NCBI GenBank assembly: GCA_031414695.1 | Contig: JANNWG010000074.1 | Location: 1 to 64,000, forward strand | DNA from: UKL13-2 sp031414695 | GTDB lineage: Bacteria; Pseudomonadota; Gammaproteobacteria; Burkholderiales; Usitatibacteraceae | DNA length: 64,000 bases | Reading direction: 5' to 3' | Part shown: positions 52,360 to 61,392 of the stretch, one piece after another | Layout of the letters: each line of letters opens with the position of its first letter | How positions within the stretch are numbered: the stretch's first letter is position 1 | Made by a program: the position numbers and the translations under genes | The notes under the pieces: model-generated | What the model was told of the DNA's origin: nothing | Databases searched by the model: none | The model's input: only the letters and a program-made list of their open reading frames with translations

Positions 52360-52620
52360 ATGGCGGCAACTGCATTTGTACGAGCACGGATTGATGAAGC
52401 ACTTAAAAATGAAGCGGCCGCCGTGCTGGCAGAAATGGGATTGACTGTCTCAGATGTGGTGCGTATCGCATTGACCAAAATTGCGAAAGAAAAAGCGCTA
52501 CCGTTTGAAATGCGTGTACCAAACGCGTTGACTGCAAAAACGCTAGCTAAGAGCGAGCGCGGAGAAGATATTCACCATGCCAATGATGCCGCTGACTTAT
52601 TTGACCAGCTTGGCATCTAA
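52360..52620 (+). CDS. RelB/DinJ-family antitoxin
   Basis: This 86-residue antitoxin has an N-terminal ribbon-helix-helix region (TAFVRARIDEALKNEAAAVL, followed by MGLTVSDVVRIALTKIAKEK) for DNA binding and an acidic C-terminal part (RGEDIHHANDAADLFDQLGI) for toxin neutralisation. This pattern is typical of DinJ/RelB. It overlaps the toxin gene by one base (TAATG). It probably represses its own promoter through the dyad at 52311-52332. Confidence 0.93.
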   Translation: MAATAFVRARIDEALKNEAAAVLAEMGLTVSDVVRIALTKIAKEKALPFEMRVPNALTAKTLAKSERGEDIHHANDAADLFDQLGI

Positions 52621-52892
52621 TGCGGCAGCCATTCTATTCCGGCCAGTTCAAGCGGGATGTGAAGCAGTCACAGAAACGCGGCAAAGACATGGAAAAGCTC
52701 AAAATCTTGTTAAGTTTACTTATCGAAAGTAAACCGCTGCCAGCGATCTACCTTGACCACCCGCTGAGGGGCGGTTGGCGTGGTTTTCGGGACGCACATA
52801 TCGAGCCTGACTGGTTGCTGATTTACAAAATTACTGGGGACACAGTGCGGTTTGAGCGCACTGGGCGGCATTCGGATTTGTTCGATGAGTAA
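52620..52892 (+). CDS. YafQ-family mRNA interferase toxin
   Basis: This 90-residue RelE/ParE-fold toxin has the YafQ signature HPLRGGWRGFRDAHIEPDW followed by LLIYK. Residues H47, H60, D64 and H84 correspond in spacing to the catalytic H50, H63, D67 and H87 of E. coli YafQ. It should cleave mRNA in the ribosome. It is coupled to the antitoxin by a TAATG overlap, and this is an apparently intact toxin-antitoxin module. Confidence 0.93.
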   Translation: MRQPFYSGQFKRDVKQSQKRGKDMEKLKILLSLLIESKPLPAIYLDHPLRGGWRGFRDAHIEPDWLLIYKITGDTVRFERTGRHSDLFDE

Positions 52893-52993
52893 GTGAGTAA
52901 TACAAATGGGCACAACGTAAATTCAAAAGTTGATTGGCGACAGCTATATTTTTTGACATCGCGTTAGCTGTCGGCCAAATTACTCACATCTAG

Positions 52994-53284
52994 TTACTTC
53001 TTTTCGTCCTTCTTTTCATCCCGTTTAGGGCGATTTTCCATTACGCACTTACGGCGCTCTTCGCCTTCGGCTTTATCTTTGCATTTTTCGACCAATTTAT
53101 TGCGGGCTTCGCAGCGATCTTTATGTTCTGGTTTGGCTTTGCTGCAATCAATGGTTTTGCTGAAATCCACCATGCCGCCTCTGCCGTCTTTTTTTGGGGC
53201 ATCCGCAGGGGCGCCTTCGGCTGAGGCGAGTGTTGCGCTTAGTCCTAAACTAAGTGTTATGAGTAATGTGGCGATTGTTTTCAT
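52994..53284 (-). CDS. Small secreted Cys-containing protein
   Basis: I take ATG 53282-53284 because AAGGA is spaced 6 nt before it; ATG 53287 is also possible. The 96-residue product has a signal peptide (MKTIATLLITLSLGLSATLA), then a highly charged mature part with four Cys (IDCSKAKPEHKDRCEARNK, KCKDKAEGEERRKC), suggesting two disulfides. It has no recognised domain. It is alone on the minus strand between the toxin and uup. Confidence 0.7.
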   Translation of the reverse strand: MKTIATLLITLSLGLSATLASAEGAPADAPKKDGRGGMVDFSKTIDCSKAKPEHKDRCEARNKLVEKCKDKAEGEERRKCVMENRPKRDEKKDEKK

Positions 53285-53429
53285 CATCAATCCTTAACTA
53301 AAAAAGTGAATAAATATGTGGCGGGTTGCGCACAACCAAACAATAAGCCATTCGCACAAAAATGAATATTTAAGGTTGTAACCAAGTTTGTAGGCGAAAA
53401 TAACGCTCTTTCATTTTTTTGATCGCATC

Positions 53430-55256
53430 ATGCCGCTTATTAATTGCAAAACACTCGCGCTCGCCTTTGGTGATGTTGCTTTACTTGACCACATAGATTT
53501 CGCAGTAGATCGCGGTGAGCGTATCGCCTTAATTGGCCGTAATGGCGCAGGTAAATCTAGCTTGATTCGTATTTTGAATGGTGAAGCCGCGCCCGATGAT
53601 GGCGAAGTGGTGCGTGAGAAGGGCGTGCGGGTGGCGTCTGTGCCGCAGGAGCCGGTGTTTGAGGCGAATGCGACGGTCACGAGTGCGGTCGAGTCAGGGC
53701 TTGCCAATGAAGACCCGCACGACGATGAATCATGGCGCTATGCCGGGCGCGTAACAGAGGCGATTTCACGGGTGGGGCTTGACCCAGATTCCACCATTGA
53801 AAGCCTCTCAGGGGGCATGAAAAAGCGCGTGGCGTTAGCGCGCGCGCTGGTGAGCGATCCTGCGCTGTTGATGTTGGACGAGCCGACCAACCATCTTGAT
53901 TTTGAAGGCATCGCGTGGCTGGAGGAAACTCTGAATGATTTCAATGGTGCAGTCATTGCAATTAGCCATGATCGACGCTTTTTAGAAAGTTTTGCGACAC
54001 GAATAGTTGAGCTTGATCGCGGCCAATTGATTAGCTATCCCGGCTCATTTGCCGAGTATCAGCGACGCAAAGCGGAAATGATGAATTCCGAGTCACTCGC
54101 CAACGCGCGCTTCGATAAGCTACTCAAAGAAGAAGAAGTGTGGATTCGTAAAGGGGTAGAGGCGCGACGCACGCGCAACGAAGGCCGCGTGCGACGGCTC
54201 GAAGACTTACGTCGCACCCGCGCCGCGCGACGCGACGTGCAGGGCAAGGTAAATTTGACGCTCGACGCAGGGGAACGCTCCGGCAAAATTGTCGCTGAGT
54301 TAATCGAGATATCGAAAGCTTATGGCGACAATATATTGATTGATAATTTCTCCGCGATTTTGCAGCGCGGTGATCGTATCGGTTTAATTGGCCCTAACGG
54401 CGCGGGTAAAACCACGCTGATCAAACTCATGTTGGCGGATTTAGCGCCTGATAGTGGCACGATTAAGCGCGGCACACAGTTACAGGTGGCGTATTTTGAT
54501 CAATTCCGTGAAGCCTTGGACGATAGCGCCACACTTTCTGACGTGATTTCGCCAGGCTCCGAATTTGTTGAAATTGCAGGCACACGCAAGCATGTCATTT
54601 CATACCTAGGCGATTTTTTATTTCCACCACAGCGTGCGCGTGCGAAGGTGAAGTCTCTTTCCGGTGGCGAGCGTAATCGCTTGCTGTTGGCACGCTTATT
54701 CGCCAAGCCAGCGAATGTGCTGGTGCTAGATGAGCCGACCAATGATTTAGATATTGAAACGCTCGAGTTGCTTGAGTCCATGCTGCAAGAGTACGCGGGC
54801 ACAGTGATTTTGGTCAGTCACGATCGTGCGTTTTTAGATAACGTGGTCACACAAGTATTTGCATTCGAAGGCGGCGGCAAAATCCAAGAATACGTCGGTG
54901 GATATGCGGAATGGATAAGTCAAAGAAGGGCGCGCGTGCTAAACCAAAACGCGAGCCAAAATGCCGTGAAAACGCCCGTCAATAGTAGTGTTTCAACAAA
55001 TGCTGTGGCCGCGCGCAAAGTCAAAATGAGCTTTAATGAAACGCGCGAACTCGATACTCTGCCCGCAACAATAGAAGCGCTCGAAAAAGAACAAGCCACG
55101 CTCAACGCCAAACTCGCCGACGGCAGCATTTTTACCAAGTCGCCAGATCAAGCTAAAGCCATTACGCTACGACTCGAAAATATCGCCAATGAAATTGATA
55201 AAACGATGGCACGTTGGGAAGCGCTGGAGTTGAAACGGGGCGGAGTTGTCGAGTAA
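53430..55256 (+). CDS. uup: ABC-F ATPase Uup
   Basis: This soluble duplicated ABC protein has two ATPase cassettes: Walker A GRNGAGKSS with LSGGMKKRVALARAL and LLMLDEPTNHLD, then GPNGAGKTT, LSGGERNRLLLARL and VLDEPTNDLDI. A basic linker lies between cassettes, and a C-terminal coiled-coil region (about 545-605) is typical of Uup. The family acts on ribosome- or DNA-associated processes, such as transposon excision and branched DNA binding in E. coli. It is a single gene on the plus strand. Confidence 0.92.
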   Translation: MPLINCKTLALAFGDVALLDHIDFAVDRGERIALIGRNGAGKSSLIRILNGEAAPDDGEVVREKGVRVASVPQEPVFEANATVTSAVESGLANEDPHDDESWRYAGRVTEAISRVGLDPDSTIESLSGGMKKRVALARALVSDPALLMLDEPTNHLDFEGIAWLEETLNDFNGAVIAISHDRRFLESFATRIVELDRGQLISYPGSFAEYQRRKAEMMNSESLANARFDKLLKEEEVWIRKGVEARRTRNEGRVRRLEDLRRTRAARRDVQGKVNLTLDAGERSGKIVAELIEISKAYGDNILIDNFSAILQRGDRIGLIGPNGAGKTTLIKLMLADLAPDSGTIKRGTQLQVAYFDQFREALDDSATLSDVISPGSEFVEIAGTRKHVISYLGDFLFPPQRARAKVKSLSGGERNRLLLARLFAKPANVLVLDEPTNDLDIETLELLESMLQEYAGTVILVSHDRAFLDNVVTQVFAFEGGGKIQEYVGGYAEWISQRRARVLNQNASQNAVKTPVNSSVSTNAVAARKVKMSFNETRELDTLPATIEALEKEQATLNAKLADGSIFTKSPDQAKAITLRLENIANEIDKTMARWEALELKRGGVVE

Positions 55257-55270
55257 GAACAACAAAAACT

Positions 55271-55347
55271 TTGCCACGGATGAACACGGATAAATGCTGA
55301 TAAAAGCTTTTGACTTATCTGTTTTTATCCGTGTTCATCTGTGGCCA
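55271..55347. repeat. CACGGATGAACACGGAT-type hairpin
   Basis: Left arm TTGCCACGGATGAACACGGA and right arm TCCGTGTTCATCTGTGGCCA pair almost perfectly around a central AAAGCTTTTGACTT loop. It is a cousin of the inverted repeat at 15613. It lies between convergent uup and the enoyl-CoA isomerase-like gene and may be a bidirectional terminator. Confidence 0.85.
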
Positions 55348-55366
55348 AAAAAATCTTTGGGGATAA

Positions 55367-56167
55367 CTACTTACCAATAAACACCGGCTGTCGTTTCTCC
55401 ACAAACGCAGTCACACCCTCTTTGAAATCTGCCGTCTTCACGCACTCGGCGAATAGCTTAATCTCTTCATCCATGTGCGCCCGCATGGGCGTTTCAAATG
55501 TTTGATTGAGCAAGCGTTTCATATTCGCGTAAGCGCGAGTTGCGCCGTTTGCCAGACGCTGCGCCAATTGATTAACTTCTGCGCTCAACGCATCAGCGGC
55601 AACCAAACGATTTATAAGCCCCAATTGCAATGCGGCTTCAGCATTAACCGTGTCGGCCAGCATGATGAGTTCCGTCGTTTTTTTAATACCAATCATGCGC
55701 GGTAAAAACCATGTGCTGCCGCCATCTGGTGACAGGCCAATTTTGGTGTACGCGGTGTTAAATGTCGCCTTTTCGGAGGCAATCGCGAAGTCACAAGCAA
55801 GCGCTACGCTCACCCCCGCACCCGCACACGCGCCCTGAATTTCAGCGATGACTGGGAAAGGCATATTGCGTATTGCCATGATGCCATCATGCAAGGTGTC
55901 GCCCATGGGCTTAATGTTGGCCGCTAAGTCTGGATCATCTTTTCCTGCATGAAATGCGCCAACATCGCCGCCGGCCAGAAAGGCTTTGCCCGCACCTTTG
56001 AGAATGAGTACACGTATGTCGCTGCGATTGGCGAGGGCTACGGTAGCGTCACGAAAGGCCAGCATGAGTTCGTTATTCATCGCGTTATACACTGCAGGGC
56101 GATTGAACAGTAGCGTGGCGATACCGTTATCTTCAGTGACAATGACGGGGTTAGTTGCAGTATGCAT
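55367..56167 (-). CDS. Enoyl-CoA hydratase/isomerase family protein (isomerase-like)
   Basis: This 266-residue crotonase-fold protein has LAGGDVGAFHAG and the loop GAGVSVALACD. Both glutamates of true hydratases are missing: the first position is Ser (GVSVAL) and the second lies in TAYTKIGLSPDGG without Glu. An Asp in SPDGGS is conserved, as in PaaG- and ECI-like isomerases. So it probably isomerises rather than hydrates; that is inference. It follows the MFS gene by 5 nt and may be co-transcribed. Confidence 0.85.
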   Translation of the reverse strand: MHTATNPVIVTEDNGIATLLFNRPAVYNAMNNELMLAFRDATVALANRSDIRVLILKGAGKAFLAGGDVGAFHAGKDDPDLAANIKPMGDTLHDGIMAIRNMPFPVIAEIQGACAGAGVSVALACDFAIASEKATFNTAYTKIGLSPDGGSTWFLPRMIGIKKTTELIMLADTVNAEAALQLGLINRLVAADALSAEVNQLAQRLANGATRAYANMKRLLNQTFETPMRAHMDEEIKLFAECVKTADFKEGVTAFVEKRQPVFIGK

Positions 56168-56172
56168 AGCGC

Positions 56173-57453
56173 CTATTTTTTGTTGATGTCATCAATAATG
56201 CCGCGCTCGATGTAAGCGAGGCGCAAATGACGTTGTAATTTTTTTAAATTAAACGCGAATAGTAGCGCACCGAGCGCACAAATGACGCCACAAATAAAAT
56301 AAGTTTGTGGCGCGCCAATTTTATCCGCTAACCAACCTGCACTGAGATGTCCTAGTGGCGCGCTACCCGCAAAAAAGGTCGAATACACGCTCACCACGCG
56401 ACCACGTTTATTGTCGTCCACAACCGTTTGAATAATCGTATTCACACCGGCTGATGTGCCCATTAAACCCATGCCAGTTAACGCCATACCCAATGCCGCG
56501 AAGCTAAGATTTTTATAAATGGCGGCGACACCAAATAGCATCGCGCCTACAGCCGCGATGGCGGCAGTGGCCAGCACCCAATTTGATAAGCCGCGTACAT
56601 TTTTGCGTCGCGCTAACATCACCGCGCCGATGAGTGCGCCAATCCCAACGGCACTCACAAACAACCCGTGCAGCTCAGCACCACGGCCAAACGTGTTTAC
56701 AGCAATGGCGGGCATCAAAATTGAATAAGGGTTAATCGCAAAACTGACCACGCCAACGAGCAGGACCAGCGGCCAAATGATCGGGCTCTTGTACGCCAGT
56801 AACCAACCTTCGCCTAAATCAGCGATGAATGATTTGCCGCTCGGCACGTACTGATGCATGCGTGGCGTGATGCGGGTGAGTTGAAACACCACTGCTAAAT
56901 AGGTAATCGCGTTTAAGCCAAAGCATGCTGCTTCGCCTAATGCCGCGATGAGCAGTCCACCCAACGCCGGTCCGACTAATCTTGTTGCATTGATGTTGAC
57001 TGAGTTAAGCGCAATGGCGTTGGGTAAGTCAGCTTTATCATCAATGAGCTCAGAAAAAAACGAATGCCGCGTGGTCACTTCGACGGAACTCAACATGCCT
57101 TGGCAAAACGCAAATACGCCAAGCAGCGTCACCGTCATGTACCCGCTCCAAGTTAAGCTTGCTAAGATCGAGGATAGGCAAAACATGGCGAGTTGCACGC
57201 GCATGAGTAGTTTTTTACGACTCACACGGTCAGATAACGCGCCCGCTATCGGCGTGGTGAACAAAAACGGAATGAGCGCTAAAAAACCGATTGTCCCTGT
57301 TGCGGCTGGCGAATTTGTCAGTCGATAGGCGAGCCACATAATAGCAACGGATTGCATCCACGAACCAATTTGCGACACCGTTTGGCCGATGTAGTAGCGG
57401 CGAAAATTAGGTGAGCGAAGGGCGCGAAGGGATTGGGGGAGGGTGGTGGGCAA
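56173..57453 (-). CDS. MFS exporter (EntS-like group)
   Basis: This 426-residue membrane protein has about 12 hydrophobic segments. It begins with LRALRSPNFRRYYIGQTVSQ and continues with GSWMQSVAIMWLAYRLTNS, then has GALSDRVSRKKLL, typical of the EntS/TetA-like MFS branch (PF05977 type). Substrate is unknown. It is 5 nt upstream of the isomerase-like gene, and the MITE-like element lies between it and valS. Confidence 0.87.
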   Translation of the reverse strand: MPTTLPQSLRALRSPNFRRYYIGQTVSQIGSWMQSVAIMWLAYRLTNSPAATGTIGFLALIPFLFTTPIAGALSDRVSRKKLLMRVQLAMFCLSSILASLTWSGYMTVTLLGVFAFCQGMLSSVEVTTRHSFFSELIDDKADLPNAIALNSVNINATRLVGPALGGLLIAALGEAACFGLNAITYLAVVFQLTRITPRMHQYVPSGKSFIADLGEGWLLAYKSPIIWPLVLLVGVVSFAINPYSILMPAIAVNTFGRGAELHGLFVSAVGIGALIGAVMLARRKNVRGLSNWVLATAAIAAVGAMLFGVAAIYKNLSFAALGMALTGMGLMGTSAGVNTIIQTVVDDNKRGRVVSVYSTFFAGSAPLGHLSAGWLADKIGAPQTYFICGVICALGALLFAFNLKKLQRHLRLAYIERGIIDDINKK

Positions 57454-57508
57454 GTGGCTAGATTTTTGTATTTAGTTTGTTCGTTGTTAGTTTGGTAGTG
57501 GATGAATG

Positions 57509-57652
57509 CAATCCCTCCCAGCCTCCCTTTTTCAAAGGGAGGAGCTAGCTTGGTGGTGGTTGCTCGCGTCGCAATTTTTTATCAGCAGATTCGTATGAAA
57601 ACAACCGCGCTCTGCTCCTCCCTTTGAAAAAGGGAGGCGGGGAGGGATTGCG
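57509..57652. repeat. MITE-like element, copy 3 (144 bp)
   Basis: Outer inverted repeats GCAATCCCTCCCAGCCTCCC (from 57509) and GGAGGCGGGGAGGGATTGC (to about 57652) bound the element. Both ends also form inner hairpins (CCTCCCTTTTTCAAAGGGAGG at left, CTCCTCCCTTTGAAAAAGGGAG at right). No coding sequence lies inside. Its ends match copies at 8327 and 14209. Confidence 0.87.
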
Positions 57653-57678
57653 TTCAACAATAAACACACTTAAAAATC

Positions 57679-60510
57679 TCAACCCAACTTCTGCAACTGT
57701 CCCTGCATTGTCGCTAGCTTCTGCTTAAACCCCGCTACCCGCACGCGCTCCTGCTCAACAACAGCAGCAGGTGCTTTATCCGCAAACGCCGGGTTGGCTA
57801 ACTTCGCATCCGCTTTCACAATTTCAATTTCAAGCTTATTGATTTCTTTCGTTAATCGCGCCGTCTCTGCTGCCACGTCAATCTCAACTTTTAACATCAC
57901 GCGCGCACCGCCTGCAACGGCAACGGCTGCATCTGCGTCTGGAAATGACGCTACATAAGATATTTCAGACAAGCGCGCCAGTGCTTGCAGATAAGGCAAA
58001 AATGCTTGAAAGTGCTCGCCATTGCTCGTGTTTGCAATATCTGCGGTAATAAACGCAGGCACTTTCTCAGCAGGTGACAATTGCATTTCGCTACGCAGAT
58101 TACGCGTGGCGTTAGTGATGTCTTTGAGTGTGTTGATAAATGCTTCACTCGCTACATCTATTTTCTCTGGCTGTGAGATTGGGTAGGGCGCGAGCATGAT
58201 TGTCGCCCCGGTTTTTCCCGCGAGTGGCGCGATTTTTTGCCACAACTCCTCGGTGATGAACGGAATAATCGGATGCGCTAACCGCAGCATGGTCTCAAGC
58301 ACGCGAATTAGGGTGCGACGCGTCCCGCGCTGCGCGGCCTCATCACCATTTTGTAATTGCACCTTGGCGAGCTCGACATACCAATCACAGTATTCATCCC
58401 AAACAAATTTATAAATGGTGGACGAGACATTGTCAAAACGATACTCGGCGAATCCTTTTGCTACGTCTGCCTCGGCGCGTTGTAGCTGGCTCACAATCCA
58501 TTTATCAGCGGCAGAAAACGTGACGGGCTGTGATTCATCTAAGCCCACATCTTTGCCTTCCACATTCATCAAGACAAAGCGCGTCGCATTCCAAAGCTTA
58601 TTGCAAAAATTGCGATAGCCTTCACAGCGGCTTAAATCAAAATTAAGTGTGAGTGATAGCGGCGCAAGTGAAGTAAACGTAAAGCGTAGCGCGTCTGTGC
58701 CGTAGGCAGAAATGCCTTTGGGAAAATTTTTCTTAATGTACTTCGCGGCTTTTTCTTTATGTGCTTCTAGTAGCAAGCCTTTGGTTGATTTATCGAGCAG
58801 CGTGTCTAAATCAATGCCGTCAATTAAGTCGAGCGGATCGAGCGTATTGCCTTTCGACTTCGACATTTTGTTGCCTTCGGCATCGCGCACCATCGCGTTG
58901 ATGTACACATCTTTGAAGGGAACTTTATCGGTGAAATGCAGCGTCATCATAATCATCCGCGCCACCCAGAAGAAAATAATGTCGTTACCCGTGACCAATA
59001 CCGACGACGGTAAAAAAGCCTTCATATCAGCTAATGTTTTCGCGTCTGTGCTCGGCCAGCCGAGGGTAGTGAAGGGCACCAATGCAGAGGAAAACCATGT
59101 ATCGAGTACGTCACTATCACGGCGTAAATTTTTGCCACCTGCTTTGGCAGTAGCCTCAGCCTCTGTGAGCGCGACATAAATTTTGCCCTCATCGTCATAC
59201 CACGCCGGAATCTGATGTCCCCACCAAAGCTGGCGCGAGATACACCAATCTTGAATGTTAGTGAGCCAATGGTTGTAGGTCGCAGACCAATGATCGGGAT
59301 AAAACTTAACGTCGCCATTCGCCACCGCATCTAGCCCGCGCTTAGCTAAGCCATCCATCTTGACGAACCATTGGTCAGTCAACATTGGTTCCAAAATCGT
59401 ATTGGTGCGATCGGAACGCGGCACGTTGAGCTTGTGCTTTTTCTCTGAGACCAAATAGCCTTGTGCGTCGAGGTCTTTCAATATTTGTTTGCGCGCATCG
59501 AAGCGATCAAGCCCGCGATACGCGAGTGGTGCGAGATCGTTGATTTTGGCCTCAAGGGTTAACACACCGATTTGCTGAAGATTGTGCCGTACGCCGACTT
59601 GATAGTCATTGAAATCATGTGCAGGCGTAATCTTGACGCATCCCGTACCAAAGTCTTTATCAACGTATGTATCAGCGATGATGGCAATACTGCGCTCTGT
59701 TAGCGGTAGTTTCACCAATTTACCAATCAAATGCTGATAGCGGGCATCATCAGGGTGCACTGCCACGGCGGCGTCACCGAGCAATGTTTCAGGGCGCGTG
59801 GTGGCGACGGTTAAACCAGTCAAACCATTGATGTCGCCATCGACAAATGGGTAATGTATTTCCCACATCTTGCCATCTTCTTCTTGGCTTACGACTTCCA
59901 AGTCTGAAACTGCCGTACCTAATACTGAATCCCAATGCACTAGCCGTTTACCGCGATAAATTAAGCCTTGCTCATGCAGCTTAACAAACACCTCAGCCAC
60001 CGCAGCGGACATTTTTTTGTCCATCGTAAAGTAGCCCGCTCGCTCACCCTCAGTATCGGCGTAATCCCAATTAGCAGAGTCACCCATACGTCGCATTTGG
60101 CGTGTAATGGTGGCGCCTGATTCACGTTTCCAATCCCACACACGTTCAATAAACGCTTCACGAGTAAAGTCGTGGCGTGATTTACCTTCGGCCTGCAGCT
60201 GTCGTTCCACCACAATTTGTGTAGCGATACCCGCATGGTCTGTGCCAACAATCCAATTCGTATTAGTCCCTAGCATACGGTGATAGCGCGCCAATGTATC
60301 CATCAACGTTTGCTGAAACGCGTGGCCCATGTGAAGGGTACCCGTTACATTAGGTGGTGGTAGCTGTATCGAATAGGCGGTCTTTGTTTCATCTGCGCTG
60401 TGTTTGAAATAGCCCGCTTGTTCCCACACTGGATACCAGCAGGCTTCAATGGCTTTTGGGTCAAATGATTTGGCAAGTTCAGACAGAGATGCTGCGGTGG
60501 TGTCGTTCAT
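57679..60510 (-). CDS. valS: Valyl-tRNA synthetase
   Basis: This class I synthetase charges tRNA-Val and edits threonine. The 943-residue chain has PPPNVTGTLHMGHAFQ (HIGH motif), the editing domain with TTRPETLLGDAAVAVHPDD, the second signature KMSKSKGNTLDP and a C-terminal coiled coil (KINKLEIEIVKADAKL-like). Length is normal. It lies in the conserved pepA-holC-orf-valS gene string, 20 nt after the DUF2486-like gene. Confidence 0.97.
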   Translation of the reverse strand: MNDTTAASLSELAKSFDPKAIEACWYPVWEQAGYFKHSADETKTAYSIQLPPPNVTGTLHMGHAFQQTLMDTLARYHRMLGTNTNWIVGTDHAGIATQIVVERQLQAEGKSRHDFTREAFIERVWDWKRESGATITRQMRRMGDSANWDYADTEGERAGYFTMDKKMSAAVAEVFVKLHEQGLIYRGKRLVHWDSVLGTAVSDLEVVSQEEDGKMWEIHYPFVDGDINGLTGLTVATTRPETLLGDAAVAVHPDDARYQHLIGKLVKLPLTERSIAIIADTYVDKDFGTGCVKITPAHDFNDYQVGVRHNLQQIGVLTLEAKINDLAPLAYRGLDRFDARKQILKDLDAQGYLVSEKKHKLNVPRSDRTNTILEPMLTDQWFVKMDGLAKRGLDAVANGDVKFYPDHWSATYNHWLTNIQDWCISRQLWWGHQIPAWYDDEGKIYVALTEAEATAKAGGKNLRRDSDVLDTWFSSALVPFTTLGWPSTDAKTLADMKAFLPSSVLVTGNDIIFFWVARMIMMTLHFTDKVPFKDVYINAMVRDAEGNKMSKSKGNTLDPLDLIDGIDLDTLLDKSTKGLLLEAHKEKAAKYIKKNFPKGISAYGTDALRFTFTSLAPLSLTLNFDLSRCEGYRNFCNKLWNATRFVLMNVEGKDVGLDESQPVTFSAADKWIVSQLQRAEADVAKGFAEYRFDNVSSTIYKFVWDEYCDWYVELAKVQLQNGDEAAQRGTRRTLIRVLETMLRLAHPIIPFITEELWQKIAPLAGKTGATIMLAPYPISQPEKIDVASEAFINTLKDITNATRNLRSEMQLSPAEKVPAFITADIANTSNGEHFQAFLPYLQALARLSEISYVASFPDADAAVAVAGGARVMLKVEIDVAAETARLTKEINKLEIEIVKADAKLANPAFADKAPAAVVEQERVRVAGFKQKLATMQGQLQKLG

Positions 60511-60530
60511 TATTTTTTTCTAAAGCAAAA

Positions 60531-60953
60531 TTATTTGTGGCGTAATCGGTCAGCAAGCGCGGCATTGACCGCATCGCCAATCTCATTCGCGATACTCAAT
60601 TTCATATCAGCAAGTACGTTGGTAATCGCGGTATTTAATTGCATTTGCAGCTGCTCACTTAAGCGCGCTTCTAAACTCGTGGCGAGCTCAGCATCGATGC
60701 GTTCAGAGACACGCGTAAAAATATCGTGTGAGAGCGCATCAATTTCTTCGTCTGTTAATGTGTCAAGGATTTCAGTTGATACCGCTTCTGTGGAAGCAAC
60801 GCTTGCAGGCGACCAATTAGGCGCGTCAATTAAATCCGTGAGCACCGGAATATTACGTCCATCTGGGGCGATGCTGTGCTTGCTGATGAGCGCATCAACT
60901 TGTGCACTCAATGTGTCGGCGTTTGCATCTGCTGACTTATTGTCGTTAATCAT
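60531..60953 (-). CDS. DUF2486-like protein
   Basis: This 140-residue acidic protein has NIPVLTDLIDAP in the first third and a helical C-terminal part (ELATSLEARLSEQLQMQLN). An IPVLTD motif, followed by a helical tail, and the position between holC and valS match the DUF2486 family of Burkholderiales. It has no known function. It overlaps holC by 4 nt (ATGA), implying coupled translation. Confidence 0.7.
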   Translation of the reverse strand: MINDNKSADANADTLSAQVDALISKHSIAPDGRNIPVLTDLIDAPNWSPASVASTEAVSTEILDTLTDEEIDALSHDIFTRVSERIDAELATSLEARLSEQLQMQLNTAITNVLADMKLSIANEIGDAVNAALADRLRHK

Positions 60954-61375
60954 TTTTGTGTCGCCATATCAAGTGTTTGGATATTAAAACCACGTGACTT
61001 GTAGAACTTCAACCGTTCACGCGCCTTTAAACGATCATCGTCATTTGTCGAAACCACTTCACGTAAAAATTCAAAACGTGAAAAGTAGGGCGGCGGCTCA
61101 TCGGCTAAATTAAGCAACGCATCATGATGCGGTAGGGTTGATTCAGCGTGTGCAATAACCACCGGCGTCTCAAGTGCCAACGCGTGTTCTGCGCGCACAT
61201 GCGGCACGAATGACAGGGCCGAAAACGTCCACAATTCCCTGTCAAATGCACTCGCAACTGCTTCATCCGGCGCAAATACCACTAAGCGTTTACCACCATC
61301 AAGTGCTTTTTTAGCAAGCTTGCAAGCGTAATGAACGCGGTTATCAACGTTGAAAAAAAATTTAACTTCGGTCAT
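60950..61375 (-). CDS. holC: DNA polymerase III chi subunit
   Basis: This 141-residue protein is the chi subunit of the clamp-loader-associated complex that contacts SSB. The motifs EVKFFFNVDNRVHYACKLAKKA, VVFAPDEAVASAFDRELWTF, PHVRA and NLADEPPPYFSRF match HolC. It is encoded between pepA (17 nt upstream) and the DUF2486-like gene, as in many betaproteobacteria. Confidence 0.92.
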   Translation of the reverse strand: MTEVKFFFNVDNRVHYACKLAKKALDGGKRLVVFAPDEAVASAFDRELWTFSALSFVPHVRAEHALALETPVVIAHAESTLPHHDALLNLADEPPPYFSRFEFLREVVSTNDDDRLKARERLKFYKSRGFNIQTLDMATQK

Positions 61376-61392
61376 TGCAATGGCAGCATCGA

